A DNA stretch of 5,944 bases from an uncultured Porphyromonadaceae bacterium (GTDB lineage Bacteria > Bacteroidota > Bacteroidia > Bacteroidales > Muribaculaceae). The position numbers were made by a program, and so were the translations under genes. Shown one piece after another: positions 1 through 5,944 of the stretch. The stretch spans positions 1-5,944 of the forward strand of contig CAMWZE010000108.1 of assembly GCA_947178685.1 (NCBI GenBank), in the 5' to 3' direction. The notes beneath the pieces are model-generated. The model made no database searches. It was given only the letters and a program-made list of their open reading frames with translations, and was not told the origin of the DNA. How positions within the stretch are numbered: the first letter of the stretch is position 1; every line of letters begins with the position of its first letter.

Positions 1-10
1 TTTATACACA

Positions 11-72
11 TTCCTACAAATATTGATTATCAGCTACTTACAGTGAAATATTCTTTAATTTCCTACAATATT
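11..72. repeat. Short direct repeats in the AT-rich spacer
   Basis: TTCCTACAAATATT (11-24) recurs as TTCCTACAATATT (60-72), differing by one A. A second overlapping pair, AATATTCTTTAATT (47-60) and AATATTCTTAATT (67-79), also differs by one base and has a 20-base period. The repeats could be binding sites for a regulator or chance similarity in AT-rich sequence. The first pair is the more persuasive because it includes the less AT-biased TTCCTAC. Confidence 0.4.
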
Positions 73-112
73 CTTAATTCTGATACATCAATTGTGATAG
101 CCTGAAAAGACA

Positions 113-124
113 ATTTTGCAAAAT
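113..124. repeat. Perfect 12-base palindrome ATTTTGCAAAAT
   Basis: ATTTTGCAAAAT is identical to its own reverse complement. With no spacer it cannot form a good hairpin, so if functional it would be a dimeric protein binding site. It lies about 105 bases past the stop codon of the fusion gene. The symmetry ends at both flanks. Low sequence complexity makes chance a real alternative. Confidence 0.3.
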
Positions 125-157
125 AGTATACATTTTTGACATTATTACATACATTTT

Positions 158-184
158 CGGCCGACTCACATAAGTGTTGGGCCG
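158..184. other. Short GC-rich hairpin downstream of the fusion gene
   Basis: CGGCC (158-162) pairs with GGCCG (180-184). An inner CAC (167-169) pairs with GTG (174-176) around an ATAA loop, with an asymmetric internal bulge between the two stems. It starts about 45 bases after the stop codon on the minus strand. The sequence following it there is AAAATGTATG, not a T-run, so it does not fit an intrinsic terminator. It could be an mRNA 3'-end stabilising structure. Confidence 0.35.
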
Positions 185-228
185 CAAACCGTAACAGCTA
201 TCGAAACTCACAATCGGTGCCACGTTCC

Positions 229-3200
229 TTATTTTGAAGTCAGATGCATCTTGTCGCCTTTCTTGAGACGGATATCCTTGCCGTGGGCCTTGAAATCAGT
301 GTCTTTCCAGGCTGTCAGCACTACATCGAAGTCAGGGCCTTCGAACTCACCGTCAACGGTGACGCCGAGGATTGAATTGAGTCCTTTCACTGCCACTTTG
401 CCTTCCCAGGGGTTGCACTTGGCAAGCTCAAGCTCACCATACCAGTCGCATACGAGGTTGTTGATCAGCGACTGCAATACAAGACCGTTGGTCACATTAT
501 AGAACGGTGTGGTGGTATTGCCGCTTGTCTCATATATCTGAATCCATTCCGGATCTACATAGTCGGCCTTTTCCATATTGGCCCAGTCATACTTCCAACC
601 ATCCACATCACCACGGCGAGATCCTGAAAGAAGGAACTCACCGAGAGTCCAACCGAAGAAGAAGGGACGTTTCGCACCATTAGTGATGTCATAACGGCGG
701 TCGTAGACCACTTTTGCGGATTCCGAAGCCTCAGTACCTACAGGGAGGAAAGCAAGCTCGTTGAGCTGCACCGGATGTTTCTGATGACCAAACTCCTTCT
801 CGCCACTTCCGGCCGAAGAATAGTAGAAGCCCATGGGCGACTTCTGATTCTCATATCCGAGTCCGTCCTTGAGTATCTGTGCATAATGGCCGTCCTTGTC
901 AAGACCATGTTTGATGGCCTGCTGCAGGCAATAGATGGCGCTGTAGGATGCGCAGAGATAGTCTTTCTGGTTTTCGCCACCCTGCTCGTCCTGACCCATT
1001 GAGGGAAACACATAAAGATGCCATTTGCCGTCGTCTTCCTTTGTCAGGATATTGGAATAGAATTCCGCACAACCTTCAAGTATAGGCTTGGCATAACGTT
1101 CGGTCCAGGCAGGATCGTCGACGTAGGCCGCAGTCTCGGCAGCCATACGAGCGAAATAACCTGAATTATGGATTTCATAGAAGAACTTGTTGGGAGTGTT
1201 CGGAACATGATAGCCTTCGAAGCTTCCGTAGGGATATACCCAGGGAGCCAGGATCCCGTCCTTACCGTAGAGGCGCTTTGTATATTCCCTCACGCCTTTG
1301 ATTCTTTCAGGTTCAGCCCAGTATTCAATCCAGGACTTTGCAATGTCAAGATTACCAGTTGGAAGCAGCGCGCCGTGGATGTATGATACATCCTGAGGAT
1401 AATAGCCGGGCCACCAGTTGCCCGTATAGCCCATTGCAGGACCGAGGCCATGCTTAGTGTCATCGTAGGAGGAAAGGATCATTGCCAAAGAACGCACATA
1501 GGTCTTCTGCGCATTCTGGTCGGGAATATTCACATATGAGTTCTCCCATTTGGCATTCCACCAATCTTTGGTCTGGCTAAGCGATTTCCCAACAGTGGTT
1601 TTCACCGGAGCCCCATAAGCTATCTCAATATCGTTCGAACCTTGTTTAAGGTTAAGGATGAGCTTATTTCCATCAAGTTTAACACCTGAATTTGTTTTGA
1701 GATAAAGATCGGAATGCTTGCCAAGACAATCAATCGACACTTTCCACTGGTCGCCGGCAGGAGTAATCTTCACCTCGGGAGTGAGATGCTGAGAATAGTG
1801 GATATCCACCTCTTCAAAAGGAGCGAACACCACCTCTGTGCCAGCTTTTTCTGTGTAGATAGTGTAAACGGCGAGCGACTTATCAACCGGGTCAAACCAG
1901 CTTTTCACATTATAATACACACCATCACCCTTGAAAGAGGTTGAGATAGTACCGTTGTAGTAAGACTGCTTCTGAGTGTAGTCTGTGATTTTATCGAAAT
2001 TCTTACCCCAATACATCTCAGCCATCGGCATCACGTAGTCCTGGCTGAATTTGCCACGTCCGTAATGATTGAGGTTGAGAAGCATTGTCTTACCCCAACG
2101 CGCATCCTTCTGCTCCGGACGCAGGTGAAGACCGAGAGGACCAACAGAATTACCGAACTGGCCGTTGCCCTGATAAAGGTAGACGGTCGGTCCGGCATTA
2201 TAGTCTGTACGCAGGACGTCGGCAGATGCTACAGCGAGCTCTGCGTCACTTTTTCTTTTAAACCATCTATCGGCAAAACGGATATAGTTTTCCCAGTCGA
2301 ACTCCTTCACGGCATGGCCACCGGTACGCACATGATACGCCACTCGGTTGCCAACAGGATGATTTACAGCAGGCTGTTCCATGGTGCCCACTCCGGTAAA
2401 ACCATAAAGATTGTAGACAGATTCAGCATTAGCAGCCCCGAGGAACTCCCCCTTGGGATCAGACCACGAATCATCCTCACCACTGCCGACATAGACAGGA
2501 CGCGGAGCCATAAGAGCGATAAGCTCATGCTGATCTACGGGAAGAGCCTCCTCGTTAAGGTTTTCCTGACTTGCAGGCTTAGAAGGATCCTTATAGCCAT
2601 ATTTATGGAAATTCTCGCAAAACCAGTAAGGAAATGCATTGTTGATGCGATAGGCATTCTCGCCAAACTTACGACGGAAAAGAGCCGCACCACCACAACC
2701 TGAATCATTAAGAATTGCCATTGCAAAACGTGGGTCGCTTGCAGCTGCCCATCCGGCCAACTTGCCACCACGGGAGAATCCCATCACAACTACTTTGGAG
2801 GCGTCGACATCCGGATCTGTCTCAAGATAATCGAGAGCACGGCTCTGTCCCCATGCCCACACAGCAAGTGCACGTGCGCAGTCTTTAGGCAATTTATCCT
2901 CGCTGTCATATCCCCAGAGGGCGAGGACGCTGTCGGCATATGGATTCTCCCTACGGTCAGGGAAAAACTCTCCGTTATCTCCGGTGCAAAGAGCATAGCC
3001 GGCATTCAGAAGACGGATGAGCTTCGGGTCGTCTGCCTTTGCCTCTCCTGAGAAATACATAAACACGGGAGCTTTCTGCACACCATTCGGAGTATAGAGA
3101 TGAAAAGTAGCTTCCTTGCTCTTGCCCTTGCGGCTGAATGTGGCCTTGACAGTCTTGTGAGTCGCCTTTCCACCAGCATAGTCGGGGTCTATGGCAACTA

Positions 3201-3459
3201 CTTCAAACTTCTCATCGTATTTGCCACTTGGCATCTTACCGTAGACCTCAGTAGCGAAAAGGTCGTAGAGCTCCGGGCGTCTTGTCTTCTCCCATTGCTT
3301 TGAGTTAGTTATTTTCTTTCCCTTCTTGGTTGTCAATGCATCCGGAAGAGTATAAGGCTTCACCTTGCTCTCGTCAGTGTTCACATCCGGACGGTCATCA
3401 GCCGCCTGCACTGAGAATGAAGCAAGAAAAAGCATTACAAAATAAATAATCTTCTTCAT
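229..3459 (-). CDS. CE15-type glucuronoyl esterase fused to a GH95-like six-hairpin glycosidase module, secreted
   Basis: This is a 1076-residue two-enzyme fusion. Residues 1-20 are a signal peptide (Lys2-Lys3, hydrophobic core, VQAA cleavage region). Residues about 55-405 form an alpha/beta-hydrolase of family CE15, which cleaves ester links between xylan (4-O-methyl-)glucuronic acid and lignin alcohols. The CE15 signature GxSRxGK appears as GFSRGGK (227-233), with nucleophile Ser229 and Arg230. The candidate catalytic histidine is His382. Candidate acids are Asp252 (in NDSGCGG, the alternative bacterial position) and Asp329/Asp330 (before W-S-DPKGEF, the canonical position). Residues about 412-620 look like the beta-sandwich that precedes clan GH-L/GH95-type catalytic domains (GNGQFG at 431-436). 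Residues about 640-1000 look like an (alpha/alpha)6 barrel (GNWWPGYYPQD 680-690; PSMGQDE 819-825). The tail about 1005-1076 resembles the small C-terminal beta domain of GH95. The CE15 call is strong. The C-terminal family is inferred by eye from motif order and could be an unclassified relative. No frameshift or premature stop is seen. Confidence 0.85.
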   Translation of the reverse strand: MKKIIYFVMLFLASFSVQAADDRPDVNTDESKVKPYTLPDALTTKKGKKITNSKQWEKTRRPELYDLFATEVYGKMPSGKYDEKFEVVAIDPDYAGGKATHKTVKATFSRKGKSKEATFHLYTPNGVQKAPVFMYFSGEAKADDPKLIRLLNAGYALCTGDNGEFFPDRRENPYADSVLALWGYDSEDKLPKDCARALAVWAWGQSRALDYLETDPDVDASKVVVMGFSRGGKLAGWAAASDPRFAMAILNDSGCGGAALFRRKFGENAYRINNAFPYWFCENFHKYGYKDPSKPASQENLNEEALPVDQHELIALMAPRPVYVGSGEDDSWSDPKGEFLGAANAESVYNLYGFTGVGTMEQPAVNHPVGNRVAYHVRTGGHAVKEFDWENYIRFADRWFKRKSDAELAVASADVLRTDYNAGPTVYLYQGNGQFGNSVGPLGLHLRPEQKDARWGKTMLLNLNHYGRGKFSQDYVMPMAEMYWGKNFDKITDYTQKQSYYNGTISTSFKGDGVYYNVKSWFDPVDKSLAVYTIYTEKAGTEVVFAPFEEVDIHYSQHLTPEVKITPAGDQWKVSIDCLGKHSDLYLKTNSGVKLDGNKLILNLKQGSNDIEIAYGAPVKTTVGKSLSQTKDWWNAKWENSYVNIPDQNAQKTYVRSLAMILSSYDDTKHGLGPAMGYTGNWWPGYYPQDVSYIHGALLPTGNLDIAKSWIEYWAEPERIKGVREYTKRLYGKDGILAPWVYPYGSFEGYHVPNTPNKFFYEIHNSGYFARMAAETAAYVDDPAWTERYAKPILEGCAEFYSNILTKEDDGKWHLYVFPSMGQDEQGGENQKDYLCASYSAIYCLQQAIKHGLDKDGHYAQILKDGLGYENQKSPMGFYYSSAGSGEKEFGHQKHPVQLNELAFLPVGTEASESAKVVYDRRYDITNGAKRPFFFGWTLGEFLLSGSRRGDVDGWKYDWANMEKADYVDPEWIQIYETSGNTTTPFYNVTNGLVLQSLINNLVCDWYGELELAKCNPWEGKVAVKGLNSILGVTVDGEFEGPDFDVVLTAWKDTDFKAHGKDIRLKKGDKMHLTSK

Positions 3460-3469
3460 TTTTTATGTG
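3460..3469 (-). promoter_or_regulatory. Ten-base intergenic gap with A-rich translation leader
   Basis: Read on the minus strand, the upstream gene stops with TAA, followed by CACATAAAAA and then the ATG of the CE15 fusion. There is no Shine-Dalgarno GGAGG. An A-rich stretch directly before the start is typical of Bacteroidota, where initiation often relies on AT-rich leaders. The gap is too short for a promoter or terminator, so the second gene is probably co-transcribed with the GH115 gene. The leader also supports the ATG at 3459, which is followed at once by a good signal peptide. Confidence 0.6.
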
Positions 3470-5920
3470 TTAGATTGGAGTTGATACAATATCATTGATT
3501 ACCACACCGGGATCCATAAGATAAACCTTGATGTTGACCGTTCCATCTTTGTCGGCTTTATAGTCGACGGTTGCAGGGGAATAACCGGCAATTGATGTCT
3601 CATGCCATTTACCTTTGGTAGCCTCTGTCTTTACAGAAATTATATCTGCAGGTTGATTGTCAATCGCTACACCCACACGCAGGTCATAGGTGGGATTGAT
3701 GGGGAAAGATGAAAGACATCTTACATCAATCTTATTCTCACCTTTCTTCACCGGCACTGTATATTCCACGTAGGGAGCCTTTGCAAGATTCTTTACATCA
3801 TAAGCCTTATAGTCTAACGGCCACACAGTGGCAGCGAAATCTGATGTGCCGAGGCCCTCGATTGCCTTCACAGTCTTTGAGGCCTGATTGAAATCGCCAC
3901 CTTTAACCACCTGCTCACGCCCGAGATCAAGAGGAGTTCTCACTGAAGCTACAGAATCAGTGAAATCGGTAGGCATTTTATAGGCGGGACCGTGGCCCCA
4001 AGGGAGATAGCGTACCATACCATCCCACTTACCGTTGGCAATGTTACGATTGTAACGGTCAGTAACGTTATGGATAGAGGTATAAGCAGCTGCAGCGCTA
4101 TTATATGCATTCACAGCCTCCTCTCTCATGCCGGCCTTAGCATATTTCTCACTCTGCTGATCACGGAACACCTTACGGTTCATCCATCCGGCAGCCTTCA
4201 CAGGATATGTGACGAGTTCATAATAGGCATTCTGAAGACGCTCAGGAATGTAGGGACGCAGAGAGTCAATCTTCGCGATGGCACGCTCATACTCAGCGAT
4301 ACGCGCATCCTGCTCCTTGATGCTGTAAGGCACTCTATAGATATGCTCCGGCTTGCCGGCAGAAGAGAGATGATAGTTCACTCGGCGTATGTCGGCAATA
4401 TCATCGGCAAACTCCTCGCCGAACGTGCGGGCAGCCCAGTCGCGGGTGTACCTATAGGCTGTCTCCGGGGGATATGAGTCGATATCATATGCAAGGTCCA
4501 TGCAGAACTCAAAGTCAGCTTCCTGGGGCTTGATGTCGCCTACATTGATAATCCAGAGTTTCTTGGCATTGTTGTCGTAAGCCTTTGTCAACTCGAAAGA
4601 AGCGAGTGTAGGCGACACTGAAGAAAGCCAGCACCAGGGCACGGGAGTGCCGAGATATGAAAGATGATAATACATACCGTTACCACCGCTGCGCTTCTGC
4701 TCTTCGGGTGTAGGCATCTGGCGGATATAACCATGGTTGTCGTCAACCCAGCACAATGTCACATCTTCCGGCACTTTAAGGCCGTCGTTGTAGGCCTCCA
4801 GAACCTCCTTGTAGGGGATGAAAATCTGTGGCACCTTGGCAGGATCGCCGATAGAGTCGGCAAGAAGCTGACGCTGCCAGGCAATGACATCCGAAAGACC
4901 TTGCACGCGGTCTTCGTCGGTATAGCCGTTCATGCCGGTGTCATGCACGCCACGCATACCGAGAGTGTACATCGCATCAATGCCACGGCTTTCTCCTACG
5001 CGCTGTGCCCAGTAGTCCTGCACCATTTTCCTGTTGGTCTTCCAGTTCCACTCCTTTTCACCGAGCCCCTGCTTGCGCCATTCCCATTCATTGTCGCGAA
5101 GCATCTGCTCGCAGTGGCTGGAACCCAATACGAGATCATACTTGCGAGCCACCTCAACATTCTCGGGGTTAGCCCAGAATGCCTCTGTGCATGCGTGCAT
5201 AGCGGGCCAGAGCGTATTGGCACGAAGACGGAGAAGAAGTTCCGCCACCTTAGCGTAGGTGTTCGGACCTATGTTCTTTCTTTCCGGATCCATCTTCTTT
5301 GCAGCCCAGGGATTAAGACCGAAATCCTCATCGTTGATAAACATACCACGGAACTGCACGGAAGGCTCCTTGGAAGTCATCGGATCGCCAGATACATAAA
5401 GCGACTCCTTTGCCTCCGGAATCACGTCGGCCCACCACACATAGGGAGAGACTCCTGCGAGTCTTGAAAGCTCGAAGAGACCGAAAGCGGTGCCACGCGG
5501 ATCGCTACCGGCCACAACGAGAGCCTGCGAAACTCCGGGCATAGGATTCTCCACCACCTGAATAAGGAAAGTCTCCCATTTGCCCTTGATGTCCTTAACC
5601 TTGATTTTCTTGCTCTTGATGAGAGCATCGATAAGTTCAGAGTCGCCGATCGTGCCGGCTATCACCGGCAGAGTACCGATCTGAACGTTGTTGACAACAG
5701 CCATCTCCTTACCTGTGATAAGCTTCATGTCGCCAGCTACAGCATCGGCCGCCACTCCTACGACAGGAGCATCGTTGCCGTCGATCACAATGCTGGCAAT
5801 ATTGCCGGGAGCAACAAGGGGAAACGCGCCAGGCTGAGATGAGGGTGTGATCTGAAGGTCTTTGCAAAAAGCCGGACCGGCTGTGAGCAATCCGGCTGCG
5901 AATAATGTGAGTAATCTCAT
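3470..5920 (-). CDS. Family GH115 xylan alpha-(4-O-methyl)-glucuronidase, secreted
   Basis: This 816-residue protein is a GH115 exo-alpha-glucuronidase. The family removes glucuronic or 4-O-methylglucuronic acid alpha-1,2-linked to xylose, on terminal or internal units of glucuronoxylan. Residues 1-19 look like a signal peptide (Arg2, then a Leu/Ala-rich core), implying export, probably to the periplasm. The likely layout follows the four-domain family plan: alpha/beta domain about 21-184, TIM barrel about 185-491, helical domain about 492-650, and C-terminal beta-sandwich about 651-816. Recognisable motifs are FRGMFINDED (190-199), RLRANTLWPAMH (231-242), HDTGMNGYTDEDR (326-338), IPYKEV (368-373) and WVDDNHGY (391-398). 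From memory of the Bacteroides ovatus GH115 structure, its important residues correspond here to Asn196, Asp197, Asp327, Glu372, Asn395, His419 and Asn459, all present. The frame is intact. It is at the short end for the family, with no extra C-terminal module. It lies 10 bases upstream of a CE15 fusion gene, so they are probably one operon. The reading frame stays open upstream to the window edge, so the true start may be earlier. Confidence 0.93.
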   Translation of the reverse strand: MRLLTLFAAGLLTAGPAFCKDLQITPSSQPGAFPLVAPGNIASIVIDGNDAPVVGVAADAVAGDMKLITGKEMAVVNNVQIGTLPVIAGTIGDSELIDALIKSKKIKVKDIKGKWETFLIQVVENPMPGVSQALVVAGSDPRGTAFGLFELSRLAGVSPYVWWADVIPEAKESLYVSGDPMTSKEPSVQFRGMFINDEDFGLNPWAAKKMDPERKNIGPNTYAKVAELLLRLRANTLWPAMHACTEAFWANPENVEVARKYDLVLGSSHCEQMLRDNEWEWRKQGLGEKEWNWKTNRKMVQDYWAQRVGESRGIDAMYTLGMRGVHDTGMNGYTDEDRVQGLSDVIAWQRQLLADSIGDPAKVPQIFIPYKEVLEAYNDGLKVPEDVTLCWVDDNHGYIRQMPTPEEQKRSGGNGMYYHLSYLGTPVPWCWLSSVSPTLASFELTKAYDNNAKKLWIINVGDIKPQEADFEFCMDLAYDIDSYPPETAYRYTRDWAARTFGEEFADDIADIRRVNYHLSSAGKPEHIYRVPYSIKEQDARIAEYERAIAKIDSLRPYIPERLQNAYYELVTYPVKAAGWMNRKVFRDQQSEKYAKAGMREEAVNAYNSAAAAYTSIHNVTDRYNRNIANGKWDGMVRYLPWGHGPAYKMPTDFTDSVASVRTPLDLGREQVVKGGDFNQASKTVKAIEGLGTSDFAATVWPLDYKAYDVKNLAKAPYVEYTVPVKKGENKIDVRCLSSFPINPTYDLRVGVAIDNQPADIISVKTEATKGKWHETSIAGYSPATVDYKADKDGTVNIKVYLMDPGVVINDIVSTPI

Positions 5921-5944
5921 ATGATGTAATAGGTATTTTTTAGC
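5921..5944 (-). promoter_or_regulatory. Partial leader of the GH115 gene, open in frame to the window edge
   Basis: The 24 bases before the chosen ATG carry an A-rich run (AAAAAATA) but no Shine-Dalgarno sequence. In the gene's frame they read Ala-Lys-Lys-Tyr-Leu-Leu-His-His with no stop codon. They could be a leader or the front of a longer signal peptide whose start lies outside the window. I prefer the ATG at 5920 because residues 1-19 already make a complete signal peptide, but the lysine pair upstream leaves the question open. No promoter can be judged here. Confidence 0.4.

Larger units (their letters stand above)
1..228. other. AT-rich non-coding spacer downstream of the operon
   Basis: I see no gene in this stretch. 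It follows the TAA stop of the CE15 fusion gene. Bases 1-150 are clearly richer in A and T than the two coding regions, while 155-228 are closer to coding composition. It contains two pairs of near-identical short direct repeats, a 12-base palindrome and a short GC-rich hairpin. No stem is followed by a run of T on the minus strand, so there is no classical intrinsic terminator. It may hold the 3' untranslated region of this operon and the promoter of a gene beyond position 1. Confidence 0.6.

Noticed and set aside
158..184. Intrinsic terminator for the operon
   Set aside because: The stem is only five base pairs plus three after an internal bulge, and the minus-strand sequence after it is A-rich rather than a T-run.
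229..2250. C-terminal half as a GH8 reducing-end xylanase, as in some known CE15 fusions
   Set aside because: The region is about 650 residues with an apparent N-terminal beta-sandwich and a C-terminal beta domain, which fits the GH65/GH95 type of architecture and not the compact GH8 barrel.
2065..2703. 212-codon open frame on the plus strand
   Set aside because: It is antisense to the CE15 domain and the start of the following beta-sandwich, has no family resemblance, and is explained as a shadow of the real gene.
3992..4477. 161-codon open frame on the plus strand
   Set aside because: It is antisense to the helical part of the GH115 gene, with no recognisable motif and no leader suggesting translation.
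4664..5467. 267-codon open frame on the plus strand
   Set aside because: It lies wholly antisense to the GH115 gene, whose frame is strongly supported by family motifs. Its translation shows no recognisable domain and looks like a complementary-strand artefact.
5863..5920. Possible lipoprotein signal at Cys19 of the GH115 protein
   Set aside because: The residues before the Cys are Pro-Ala-Phe. A lipobox needs a small residue at -1, and no acidic lipoprotein export signal follows (Lys-Asp-Leu-Gln).

Overview
The window holds two long genes, both on the minus strand, that almost fill it. Read in the direction of transcription, a family GH115 alpha-glucuronidase (5920 to 3470) comes first. A second gene (3459 to 229) follows after a 10-base gap. 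It encodes a 1076-residue secreted protein with an N-terminal CE15-type glucuronoyl esterase and a C-terminal six-hairpin glycosidase-like module that most resembles GH95. The last 228 bases (1-228) are an AT-rich non-coding spacer with short direct repeats and small dyads. No convincing intrinsic terminator is visible there.

The source is probably a Bacteroidota bacterium of the order Bacteroidales, such as a gut Bacteroides, Muribaculaceae or Dysgonomonas relative. The support is the A-rich leader without a Shine-Dalgarno sequence before the downstream gene, secreted giant multidomain carbohydrate enzymes, tight co-directional packing, and protein families typical of Bacteroidota polysaccharide utilization loci (PULs). 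The genus cannot be fixed from this window. No SusC/SusD pair or regulator is visible, so PUL membership is inferred.

The two genes make biochemical sense together as a glucuronoxylan side-chain processing unit. A CE15 enzyme cleaves the ester between (4-O-methyl-)glucuronic acid on xylan and lignin alcohols, freeing the acid. GH115 then removes (4-O-methyl-)glucuronic acid alpha-1,2-linked to xylose, including internal xylose units. The GH95-like module could remove a third decoration, such as alpha-L-galactose or alpha-L-fucose, but its substrate and even its activity are unproven.

The most interesting item is the CE15 + GH95-like fusion. The glycosidase half keeps the overall six-hairpin layout but departs from the usual GH95 catalytic signature. 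Every GH115 residue recalled as functionally important is intact, so the upstream gene is an ordinary and probably active member of its family.
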